DNA of 64,000 nucleotides from Cecembia calidifontis (GTDB taxonomy: Bacteria; Bacteroidota; Bacteroidia; Cytophagales; Cyclobacteriaceae), in contig NZ_SGXG01000001.1 of NCBI RefSeq assembly GCF_004216715.1, positions 1,488,001 through 1,552,000 on the forward strand. Reading direction: 5' to 3'. The position numbers and the translations under genes are program-made. The notes under the pieces are model-generated. The model searched no databases and had not been told where the DNA came from. It was given only the letters and a program-made list of their open reading frames with translations. Shown here piece after piece: positions 53,595 to 61,675 of this stretch. The stretch's first letter is position 1. Each line of letters starts with the position of its first letter.

Positions 53595-54692
53595 TTCAAG
53601 TCATAAATGCAACACTAAGGGTTTAAGGGAAGGAACCTAGGTTCCTTCCCTTAGGCTGAAAATATTAATTTAGTGTTGTCATGAATAAATTTAAACATCT
53701 CAGCCAGGAACAAAGGTACCAAATAGAGGCTTTATTTAGAAACGGAACTTCCCAGACCAAAATCGCTGCGATTATCGGTGTCAACAAAAGTACTGTATCC
53801 AGAGAACTTCAAAGAAATACCGGCAAGAGGGGCCGTTATAGCGGTGAATATAAGGCTGCAGTTGCCCAGAACCGTACAGACGAAAGACATAGACTCAAGA
53901 GAAAGCGAATCAAATTTACCGAGTCCCTTAAAGAAGAGGCCCGCAAATTCCTTGTTGTTGACAAATTGAGCCCAGAGCTAATATCGGTCACCTGGAAGAA
54001 ACAAGGTAAAGAAGGGGTTTGTCATGAGACACTCTACAACTGGATATTTACTGCCAAAAAAAGTAGCCATTGGAGATACCGAAGGGACAGGGAGCTTTAC
54101 AAGAATCTCCGGCATGGTAAAAGAAAGCGTAAGAGAGGTAATTACAGGCATACCAGAGGAATTATCAGGGAGAGAGTTCCAATTGACCAAAGGCCTCCTG
54201 TAGTTGAAAAAAGACAAAGGATAGGAGATATTGAAGTAGACCTTATGATGGGGAAAAACCACAAATCAGCTCTTTTGGTACTGGTGGACAGGGCAACCTT
54301 GGTTACTACCATAGAGAAACTTGATGGTAAAAATGCAGATATCATTGAACAGAAAATAGCAAAGAGAATACAGAGAATTGGTGCTTCGTTCTTCAAATCA
54401 ATCACTTTCGATAATGATATGGCATTCGCAAACCATTATAAAATCAGAGATAAATTCAATATCCCAACATTCTTTACAAGACCATACACTTCACAGGATA
54501 AAGGAACAGTGGAAAACAGAATCGGACTTATCAGGGCTTTCCTGCCAAAGGGTACTGACCTCAATCAAATCTCTCGGGAACAGATCCAAAATATAGAAAC
54601 CAAAATCAATAACAGGCCAATAAGAAAGTTTAATTATCTTAGTCCTATCGAATGTCTAATGAAAAAATTAGGCGTTGCATTTATGACTTGAA
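53595..54692 (+). mobile_element. IS30-family insertion sequence
   Basis: 1098 bp with 19-bp inverted repeats TTCAAGTCATAAATGCAAC at both ends. No clear target duplication (left ATA, right CAT). Between the left end and the transposase gene lies a perfect 30-base palindrome at 53624-53653. It sits between the VKOR fusion and a truncated exporter gene, on the opposite strand to all island genes. Confidence 0.9.
53681..54691 (+). CDS. IS30-family transposase
   Basis: 336 residues. N-terminal HTH in MNKFKHLSQEQRYQIEALFR and TKIAAIIGVNKSTVSRELQR. DDE core: RIGDIEVDLMMGKNHKSALL (Asp), KSITFDNDMAFANHYKI (Asp), YTSQDKGTVENRIGLIRAFL (Glu). Complete. Confidence 0.95.
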   Translation: MNKFKHLSQEQRYQIEALFRNGTSQTKIAAIIGVNKSTVSRELQRNTGKRGRYSGEYKAAVAQNRTDERHRLKRKRIKFTESLKEEARKFLVVDKLSPELISVTWKKQGKEGVCHETLYNWIFTAKKSSHWRYRRDRELYKNLRHGKRKRKRGNYRHTRGIIRERVPIDQRPPVVEKRQRIGDIEVDLMMGKNHKSALLVLVDRATLVTTIEKLDGKNADIIEQKIAKRIQRIGASFFKSITFDNDMAFANHYKIRDKFNIPTFFTRPYTSQDKGTVENRIGLIRAFLPKGTDLNQISREQIQNIETKINNRPIRKFNYLSPIECLMKKLGVAFMT

Positions 54693-54722
54693 CATGGCTT
54701 TTTTCATAGTTTTTATAAAAAA

Positions 54723-55520
54723 CTAAAAGTACAATTTTATAAAAATTACGTATCTGAATGTAAGTTCACTGAAAATATCCGAAACAAATGAAATATTGAT
54801 CCAGGTAATCAGGTGCGTCAATATCCAGCTGCGAAGCACTTCCACACTCATCCTACCCAGAAAGAGCATGATCTGGGCAAAAAGCACCAGATAGATAAAG
54901 TTGATGTCCTGGTTCTGGATCCCCACATCGACAATACTCTGGGTCAAGAAAGGAAAAATCAACTGCAAGAGACTGCCTACCAGCAATCCGATGGCCAGCT
55001 GGGCAATCAGGTTTTTATAGTTGAAGAGGTATTTGAACAGGAAACTTAAAGAACGCTTCTCTTTATCCTCCCATTTCATTTTCCTGAAAACTGGGGTAGG
55101 CTCCAACAGAAGGGTGATGCCTTCTTTGGTCTGCTCATTGGCATTGTTGTCGATCCATCTTGAAATAAACTCCTGCTTATTATATCGGATCAAACCATAG
55201 GCAGGGTCAGAAATATAGACGATATCTTTTCGGATTTTATACACTACCACAAAGTGCTGCCTGTCCCAATGGGCTATCAGGGGTAAAGGAGCCTGAGTGA
55301 GTTTCTCAAAACTTAACTTGGCACCAATGGTTTTGGATCCCATGGTCTCTGCAGCATCACTCAATTTCAGCAAACTGCTACCTTCCCTAGTAGTTTCGGA
55401 TATTTCCCGTATTTCTTTGAGGGAAATCAGTTTCCCGTAATGCTTGGCAATGATTCGCAAACAGGTAGGACCGCAGTCTTTAGTGTCGGGTTGTTTGTAG
55501 AAGGGGAAGGAGGTTTTCAA
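54723..55520 (-). CDS. Truncated C39-peptidase exporter fragment (protease end, 265 residues)
   Basis: From TTG at 55520 (KTSFPFYKQPDTKDCGPTCL). Intact C39 protease domain with Cys in KDCGPTCLRI, His in DRQHFVVVYK, Asp in SDPAYG, then the first membrane segments of the exporter (QLAIGLLVGSLLQLIFPFLT). It parts from the full-length protein after VSDIFSE and ends in TFRYVIFIKLYF. No ATPase domain. Either a decaying copy or a membrane-anchored protease acting with the full-length exporter. Confidence 0.75.
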   Translation of the reverse strand: MKTSFPFYKQPDTKDCGPTCLRIIAKHYGKLISLKEIREISETTREGSSLLKLSDAAETMGSKTIGAKLSFEKLTQAPLPLIAHWDRQHFVVVYKIRKDIVYISDPAYGLIRYNKQEFISRWIDNNANEQTKEGITLLLEPTPVFRKMKWEDKEKRSLSFLFKYLFNYKNLIAQLAIGLLVGSLLQLIFPFLTQSIVDVGIQNQDINFIYLVLFAQIMLFLGRMSVEVLRSWILTHLITWINISFVSDIFSELTFRYVIFIKLYF

Positions 55521-55603
55521 AGGAATAGAATAGTATTGAAAGTTTAAAACAGATTTAGAATTATAACATCTAAAGTCAGTGGTAATAAGCAAAATTTTTT
55601 AAC

Positions 55604-56680
55604 TTAATTTCTAGCGAATGTCAAACGATACATAACGATTAGTGGATTTTTTTCTAGGGCATTTTGTTTATCCCTAAGAATGGAGTAATATACATTTCCT
55701 TTAAAAGGCTTTGGAATCATTTCATCTGTCATCGCCTGATCAAATAATTTCCTTAAATGAATTAGGGGACGATTGCTTTCTAAATCAATTACTATAAAAT
55801 AGGAAGTATTGTCATATACAATTCGTAAAAACGCATGGCTATTTGACATCACAACTTGCCTCATTCCCAATTGAAGTGTGTTGTCAAATCCAATGAAATT
55901 AAGTAGGTATTCTGGGGTCAATCGACCCTCCTGTTTTCTAAAAATCGTATCCGTGTCACTATGCGATGATATATCTCCCCGAATGATTGGCATATAAAAA
56001 AGGGGAACATTGCCTACCCGACTTATTATCCTAGGGATTGGATGGATATTGGTGTAATCAGAATGAAAGCCATAAAGTGGCCTTTCCCAGTTTTCAACTT
56101 CAAGGGTTTTGGGTTCAATTGAGCTAATCAACACCTGCCGGGGCTTTTCCTTGGTACCATTAAGCGTCTCCTGAACCACCAGAAGGGTATCATTGTCTTT
56201 ATAGAAGGAGATCGGATGCCCTGGCAATTTATTGCTTGCAGAGTTAAATTCACCTTCCAAGTTATAAGAAATCACAGTCATTTTCTGCCAATCTGCAACA
56301 AAGACAACATTTTCCTTTTCATTTAAGTGAATCGCATAGGGCATAGTATATTCATCTGGTCCCTCTCCATTCCCTCCGATTTTCCCGAGAAAATTACCAT
56401 TGTTTTCAAACTTTAATAGACCCTGCCTTCTGTCCAAAAGAACAAAGAAGTCTTGCGAAAAAGCTAAATCTTGGATTGAAGTAAGAGGTGGATTTCCAGG
56501 AACTTCTAGGTTTATAGTGTCTATTATTTCAATTATAAATTCCGGTGAATCTCCCTTTAAAAAATCCCTTTTGATTTCTATTGTTTTTGTAGATTGAAGA
56601 GAATCTGGAAATTCTTTAATTCCACAATTTTGAAATTGAAAAATAAAAATAAAAAACAACACTCTCGTAATATGTTTCAT
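55604..56680 (-). CDS. 6-bladed beta-propeller lipoprotein
   Basis: 358 residues. Weak lipobox (FIFQFQNCGIKEF, Cys about 19). GEGP loop in KIGGNGEGPDEYTMPYAIHL (about 100). Sits between the 56949 peptide gene and a truncated exporter gene, as in the other modules, with an inverted repeat before it. Partner of the 56949 peptide by position. Confidence 0.76.
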   Translation of the reverse strand: MKHITRVLFFIFIFQFQNCGIKEFPDSLQSTKTIEIKRDFLKGDSPEFIIEIIDTINLEVPGNPPLTSIQDLAFSQDFFVLLDRRQGLLKFENNGNFLGKIGGNGEGPDEYTMPYAIHLNEKENVVFVADWQKMTVISYNLEGEFNSASNKLPGHPISFYKDNDTLLVVQETLNGTKEKPRQVLISSIEPKTLEVENWERPLYGFHSDYTNIHPIPRIISRVGNVPLFYMPIIRGDISSHSDTDTIFRKQEGRLTPEYLLNFIGFDNTLQLGMRQVVMSNSHAFLRIVYDNTSYFIVIDLESNRPLIHLRKLFDQAMTDEMIPKPFKGNVYYSILRDKQNALEKNPLIVMYRLTFARN

Positions 56681-56814
56681 AGTTGAGATAAGTATATTTT
56701 TCTTTATGATTTCCCCCTTTAAATCTGTAGTCTACAATTAGAAGGTCTTTTAAATTAGGGAGCTATATTTGATCCCTAAACATAAAATTATTTTAAAATA
56801 CAAGACAAGAAATT

Positions 56815-56852
56815 CCGAACCACTCCAAAAAAAATTATTTGAAGTAGTTCGG
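56815..56852 (-). terminator. Inverted repeat between the 56949 peptide gene and its lipoprotein
   Basis: CCGAACCACTCC and GAAGTAGTTCGG pair (two mismatches) around an A-rich loop. Position like the other attenuator hairpins, but the distance to the peptide stop (about 97 bp) is larger. Confidence 0.65.
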
Positions 56853-56948
56853 TAATTTATTTATCTAACATAAGTCAATCCATACTTATTTAACCAATTT
56901 ATTTACATTACTTAAACATGATGTGAACTGATACCCTAACCTGCAAGA

Positions 56949-57170
56949 TCAATGACAAGACCATGTAAAACAAAAAGGGTCATTAAAGCATACTGTTCCT
57001 GCTTGACATGAACCAGCAGTGTTATATGTTCCATTTATCTGCCCGCTCGAGTTATAACGATAGCATACAGTGCAGTTGTTTCCATACCCCCCAGTAATCT
57101 TCTTCATTTGACTTCTTTCCAATACTTCATCAGAAGTAAGTCTTAACATTTCTAAGCTTAACTTTTTCAT
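56949..57170 (-). CDS. Double-glycine Cys-rich peptide precursor (6 Cys)
   Basis: 73 residues, the shared leader ending QMKKITGG, core of 45 residues starting YGNNCTVCYRYNSSGQIN and ending NDPFCFTWSCH; six Cys, more aromatic than the others. Preceded by the conserved element and a VKOR fusion gene. Partner: 55604-56680. Confidence 0.87.
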   Translation of the reverse strand: MKKLSLEMLRLTSDEVLERSQMKKITGGYGNNCTVCYRYNSSGQINGTYNTAGSCQAGTVCFNDPFCFTWSCH

Positions 57171-57201
57171 GATTTTAAGATTTATTGAAAATTAAAATCT
57201 C

Positions 57202-57254
57202 CGGACATTTGGGTCAGCCGAAGCTTCTGACCATCCATCGCGACTGAATATTTT
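57202..57254 (-). promoter_or_regulatory. Conserved structured element before a peptide gene (56949 copy)
   Basis: Minus strand: ATTCA..TGGAT stem with loop GTCGCGA and GGTCAG..CTGACC with loop AAGCTTCGG. The element starts at the VKOR fusion stop. Identical to the 61623 copy over the hairpin part. Confidence 0.77.
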
Positions 57255-58825
57255 TATATCAAAATATATTTTAGGTCTTCTATACTGTAAGCCTTAGGTA
57301 ATTCATATCCATTGATAAAGATGGTTGGTGTGTAGCTGATATTTTCCAGTTCACACCAATTCAACATGTCTTTTATGCAGGATTCCTGAGCTTTCAGTTC
57401 CCCGTTCATAGGGTATTTGGCTGCAAAGGTTTCATACTCCTTCCTCTCTGGCAGGTACCAATCGTCAAGTGCCTGTATGATTTCCTCCTGATTGGCCTGA
57501 GCAGCTACAGCCATAATATGACTGATTGTTTTATACTTAATTGCATCTTCTCCACCGGGATGAAATACGACTTGTAGGTTTATGTTTTCGGAAGCAAACA
57601 ATTCTTCCAAAATAGGATGTGAATTAGCACATGGCCCACAGTATGGATTACACACTTTGAGTACATGATATTTGGCATTTTTCCCTTTAAGCAATATTCC
57701 CAATCCTTCTGGATTATTGGAAATACTTCTTGAACCCGATAAAAAATGTTCAAAGATTTCTGTGTTGGAAAGAAATCTGGCAAGCTTACTTTTTTGCTTT
57801 TGAAGTTCCTTATTGGTCAGAAAATATGGCTTAATACTCAGCCAAGCCACTTCTGTCCCTAAAAATAGAAAGGAAAACAAAGCCAATTCCTGAAATTGTA
57901 CGGAGACTGTGTTCACCAGAAAAATCTGACTAAGCAATATTTCTGCGAGCAGTACTGTCGAAATCCAAAGGCACAACACACACCATTTCCTTATTTTTGC
58001 CCATTGGTAATAGATGGATATGGGAATTATAAATACTCCGGACAGAGTCAAATAGCCAAGTAAATGCAATCCTGATCCGGAGAAAGAAGACAAAAGCACA
58101 AAGAGAACACCTGAAAAGAAATAGGCAAAGGCTATAATGCTTAAGCTTATTCCTCCCGGCAAAGAAAAGGAAGAAATGACTGAATTACAGTCTGTATTTT
58201 TGCCTCCTGTGCAATAATCTTTTATGGCCTTATTGTCCTTATCAACTTCTGACCAAAGCAAAACCGAGGAAATGAACAATCCAATGGCTTTCAGAAGCAA
58301 TAGTGACATAATTATAAGTGCATGGGTTTGATTTACGAAAATAGGCTGAGAAAAACCAAGTAACCCAATCAGGCTTATGAGTACTAAGGAAAAAAGCAGA
58401 AACCGGAAGACGAAAGCATCCTGCTGTCTCGCCTTAAATCCAGGTTCACCTGATTTATCAGACTTCTCCAAAAGTAGAGTTACACCTGTCCAGTTTTTGG
58501 CAAATTCCTCTTTTGAAGTGTTTTTGATTTTCCCCTTTTCATCCAGGTAATCAACAGAATCTATTTCCGCTTTAGTGAGAATGCTAAAATAAGGATGTCC
58601 ATTTTCTTGAATCTGTATAATACAGGGAAGCGGAATTTGATCCAGCTTTTCTACAGAAAGGTTAAGTCCAAGGCTGTCCACCTTATAATGATTCAAGGTA
58701 TCTGAAATAGTAAGCAAAGATTCCTGCTCGGGATGGGATGCTACCTGATCTTTCAAGTATTCTTTTGTAAAAGGAACATCCAGAAGAAGTAGGACTTTCT
58801 TTAAAATCAAATAAGAATTTTCCAT
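57254..58825 (-). CDS. C39-like / VKOR / thioredoxin fusion protein (copy 2)
   Basis: 523 residues, same layout as copy 1: degenerate C39-like part (about 1-130, PLPCIIQIQENGHPYFSILT), VKOR with DYCTGGKNTDCNS and RKWCVLCLWIS, and thioredoxin CNPYCGPCANSHPILEEL. Highly similar to copy 1 in the middle and C-terminus, while its first ~55 residues match copy 3 almost exactly, so the copies have exchanged segments. Frame intact. Confidence 0.87.
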   Translation of the reverse strand: MENSYLILKKVLLLLDVPFTKEYLKDQVASHPEQESLLTISDTLNHYKVDSLGLNLSVEKLDQIPLPCIIQIQENGHPYFSILTKAEIDSVDYLDEKGKIKNTSKEEFAKNWTGVTLLLEKSDKSGEPGFKARQQDAFVFRFLLFSLVLISLIGLLGFSQPIFVNQTHALIIMSLLLLKAIGLFISSVLLWSEVDKDNKAIKDYCTGGKNTDCNSVISSFSLPGGISLSIIAFAYFFSGVLFVLLSSFSGSGLHLLGYLTLSGVFIIPISIYYQWAKIRKWCVLCLWISTVLLAEILLSQIFLVNTVSVQFQELALFSFLFLGTEVAWLSIKPYFLTNKELQKQKSKLARFLSNTEIFEHFLSGSRSISNNPEGLGILLKGKNAKYHVLKVCNPYCGPCANSHPILEELFASENINLQVVFHPGGEDAIKYKTISHIMAVAAQANQEEIIQALDDWYLPERKEYETFAAKYPMNGELKAQESCIKDMLNWCELENISYTPTIFINGYELPKAYSIEDLKYILI

Positions 58826-59029
58826 AAAAACTTAGGTTAAAAACAGCTTCATCAGAAATAATCTCTTTCAAAAGATTAATTACGTTGGCTAACCTAAAAA
58901 AATAAATTTTAAAATGCCAAATCTAGAAATGTTTATAACATACTATTTTACAGGCAATTACATCACTCAAAGAGTCAACTACCAAAGAATATTCTAAAAG
59001 CTTCGTTTTACCCCCCCCTCCTCCAAACT

Positions 59030-59560
59030 AATTGATAAGTGAATTTGAAGTTTTCGGAATTTAAAACTTTTTTTATAGTTTTTGAATAAATTCTGTATTC
59101 AGTTGTCCGAAGGTTGTACCTTTGAATAACATGGCTGCCTGCAGGTTTCGCCTTCGTACCCCTGGTAAAGGATTTTCAACTCCGTTCCAAAATAGGCCAA
59201 AGACTTAAATACCAATGATACCAAGCCACATGCTCCGGATGGCCCGGAGCAGTGGTCTCCGATCCTTTGCATGATATCCCCAGTCATCCGGGTATCGAAA
59301 TAGGAAATGGGCAGGTTCATCAATTTGATAAAAAAATCCGAAACAAGTGAAATATTAATCCTTGTGGTCAGGTGCGTCAATATCCAACTGCGGAGCACTT
59401 CCACACTCATCCTCCCCAGAAAGAGCATGATCTGGGCAAAAAGGACCAGATAGATAAAGTTGATGTCCTGGTTTTGGATCCCCACATCCACAATGCTTTG
59501 GGTCAGGAAAGGAAAAATCAGCTGCAAGAGACTGCCTACCAGCAATCCGATGGCCAGTTA
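59030..59560 (-). repeat. Segmental duplication, first copy
   Basis: Near-identical to 63430-63975. It covers the end of a truncated exporter gene, its non-native tail and the start of the region upstream of a VKOR fusion gene. Offset about 4414 bp. Confidence 0.8.
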
Positions 59561-60078
59561 AGCAATGAGGTTTTATAGTTGAAGAGGTACTTGAACAGGA
59601 AACTAAGGGAACGCTTCTCTTTATCCTCCCATTTCATTTTCCTGAAGGTAGGGGTAGGTTCCAGCAAAAGAGTGATTCCCTCTTTGGTATGCTCATCGGC
59701 ATTGTTGCCGATCCATCGTGAAATAAATTCTTCTTTAGAATACTGGATCAGACCATAAGCTGGATCTGAGATATAGACAGTATCTTTTCTGATTTTATAC
59801 ACCACTACAAAGTGCTGTTTGTTCCAATGGACAATAACTGGAAGGGGGGCTTCTCTAAGTTTATTAAAATTCAGTTTTGCCCCTATGGTCTTAAATCCCA
59901 TAGCCTCTGCTGCATCACTGAGTTTCAATAAGCTACTTCCTTCCCTCGTAGTTTCGGATATTTCTCTGATTTCTTTTAACGATATCAGCTTGCCATAGTG
60001 CTTGGCTATGATGCGCAAGCAGGTGGGACCACAGTCTTTAAAGTCGGGTTGTTTGTAGAAGGGGAAGGTGGCTTTCAA
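59099..60078 (-). pseudogene. Truncated C39-peptidase exporter, broken
   Basis: Starts with TTG at 60078 (KATFPFYKQPDFKDCGPTCL) and keeps the C39 triad. Near 59560 a Gln codon has become TAA and a T of a five-T run is missing, so the frame breaks. The distal part continues to QRIGDH and then a foreign tail (VFKSLAYFGTELKILYQGYE to VQPSDN). The same tail, with three changes, ends the 63513 fragment. No ATPase domain remains. Confidence 0.87.
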
Positions 60079-60142
60079 AAGAAAAGAATGGAAAGTTTAA
60101 ATCAAGTATAGAAGCCTGGAAACAAAAATATCAACACAAAGC

Positions 60143-61276
60143 TTATTTGGACATAGTTAACACAACAAACCCCATCTCATCATTGATATTCTCATAAATC
60201 CAGATTTTGCCGTCCTTTGCAAAATGTTTTGCTGGCTTTTTTGTCAATTTAGGAACGAAGGTTTCCCCTATCTGATTGAGCTCTTTGTCAAAAGCCGTCA
60301 GGTATACTTTCGATTTAGCTTCTTCATCTTGGTTATTTTCAGACGCTGTTTCTCTGTAGGAAAACCTATAAAAGATCTGATTTTTTTCATCCCAAAAAGG
60401 TGGTAAGAAATTGATTTCTTGATGGAATCTGCCATATTCTCTTTCAAAACTTTCATCAGTTTCATGTTCCAATTGATATTCTTTCACTTTTTCATTGGCT
60501 GTAAGTTGACTGTTGAATGATTTAATAATTAGAGTATCCAATTCGGTATTATACAAAATTAACGCATTCGTTATTTGATTGGATATTATCAAATTCGTAT
60601 CGAACTTTTCAATTCCCATTCCTGGTAATATGGTACTAATAACATTGGGAGAAGAGAATGTGAAGATAAATTTGGGCAAATTCTCAAAGGTTTTCATTTC
60701 CATTTTTGATATCTCATACTCGTCCAAATGGAGTATCCCTAAAAAAAGACTCTTATCAATAATACTATAGATTAACCCATATAATCTACTGGAAGCTGTG
60801 TCAAGTATTCTATTTGGCCTTAATTCCTCCCAACTTTTCATTGTATGCCCTCCCAATGAAAAGTTTTCCAAAAAAACTGTCATCAATTTTTTGCCATCCA
60901 AAGAAAATAATGCGGTTTGGTTTATTCCATTGAAAGTTATTTGATTTCCGTTTTGAACGTTCACTGTTCCTATATAAGCCCCTGTCCCATTGGGGCCTTC
61001 TTTATCGAAAGGTAGTTTTTCCTCTAGCACCAACTCATCTAGATTTATTTTTTCAACTGTATTATCTTCCGCATTAAAGTTAAAAAGGTACTTTTTGTCT
61101 TTGCTTATGTCCGCACCAAATAGCGCATGTTTTAAATAGATTATTTCATCTTGGGGATCAATGATTACAGTATCTGCTGAAAATCGAAGATTTGAAAAAT
61201 AATCGGACTTGTTTTTCTCGGTTTTTTCTTTACAAAATGCCATCACAACAAGTATCAATAAGTATAAATACCTCAT
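60143..61276 (-). CDS. DUF4221-type lipoprotein
   Basis: 377 residues. Lipobox VVMAFCKEK (Cys about 15). Family motif FDKEGPNGTGAYIGTVNVQN (about 90) and conserved end (KIWIYENINDEMGFVVLTM), both close to the 38735 protein (KLWVFQNIDDELGFIVIDI). Partner of the 61367 peptide by position, followed 64 bp later by a truncated exporter gene. Confidence 0.82.
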   Translation of the reverse strand: MRYLYLLILVVMAFCKEKTEKNKSDYFSNLRFSADTVIIDPQDEIIYLKHALFGADISKDKKYLFNFNAEDNTVEKINLDELVLEEKLPFDKEGPNGTGAYIGTVNVQNGNQITFNGINQTALFSLDGKKLMTVFLENFSLGGHTMKSWEELRPNRILDTASSRLYGLIYSIIDKSLFLGILHLDEYEISKMEMKTFENLPKFIFTFSSPNVISTILPGMGIEKFDTNLIISNQITNALILYNTELDTLIIKSFNSQLTANEKVKEYQLEHETDESFEREYGRFHQEINFLPPFWDEKNQIFYRFSYRETASENNQDEEAKSKVYLTAFDKELNQIGETFVPKLTKKPAKHFAKDGKIWIYENINDEMGFVVLTMSK

Positions 61277-61302
61277 TTCAGTTTTAGTTATTTTGTTCTA
61301 AA

Positions 61303-61330
61303 GTGGCCATATCTCTAGAGATATGGCCAC
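61303..61330 (-). terminator. Perfect palindrome between the 61367 peptide gene and its lipoprotein
   Basis: GTGGCCATATCTCT and its exact complement form a 28-base palindrome with no loop of its own, 36 bp past the peptide stop. A/T-rich flanks on both sides. Probably an attenuator or a binding site. Confidence 0.78.
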
Positions 61331-61366
61331 ACAATTAGATTAGATTAAAAATTTAGCTATTCTAGA

Positions 61367-61591
61367 TTATTGCATTGGTCCACCTATACAATACCCAGCT
61401 TCACTTGCGCAGTTGCGAACCACAGCGGCATTTCTCTGTGCAAGTGTTTCATAGTATCCTGTCCAAGACCCTACACTTCCTGTACAATGACAACTATAAT
61501 AATGCCCCCCACCAGTAACCTTCTTCATCTGACTTCTTCCAAGCACCTCATCAGAAGTAAGTCTTAACATTTCTAAGCTTAACTTTTTCAT
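61367..61591 (-). CDS. Double-glycine Cys-rich peptide precursor (4 Cys)
   Basis: 74 residues. Leader MKKLSLEMLRLTSDEVLGRS, then QMKKVTGG; core of 46 residues with four Cys (GHYYSCHCTGSVGSW; NCASEAGYCIGGPMQ), the lowest Cys number in the set. Preceded by the conserved element and the broken VKOR copy 3. Partner: 60143-61276. Confidence 0.85.
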   Translation of the reverse strand: MKKLSLEMLRLTSDEVLGRSQMKKVTGGGHYYSCHCTGSVGSWTGYYETLAQRNAAVVRNCASEAGYCIGGPMQ

Positions 61592-61622
61592 GATTTTAAG
61601 ATTTATTGAAAATTAAAATCTC

Positions 61623-61675
61623 CGGACATTTGGGTCAGCCGAAGCTTCTGACCATCCATCGCGACTGAATATTTT
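61623..61675 (-). promoter_or_regulatory. Conserved structured element before a peptide gene (61367 copy)
   Basis: Minus strand: ATTCA..TGGAT with loop GTCGCGA, GGTCAG..CTGACC with loop AAGCTTCGG, then CAAATGTCCGGAG. Same as the 57202 copy over the hairpins, as expected for a recent duplication. Confidence 0.77.

Noticed and set aside
53681..54691. IS30 transposase as part of the peptide system
   Set aside because: It has IS30 terminal repeats at 53595 and 54692 and lies on the opposite strand; it is an inserted element.
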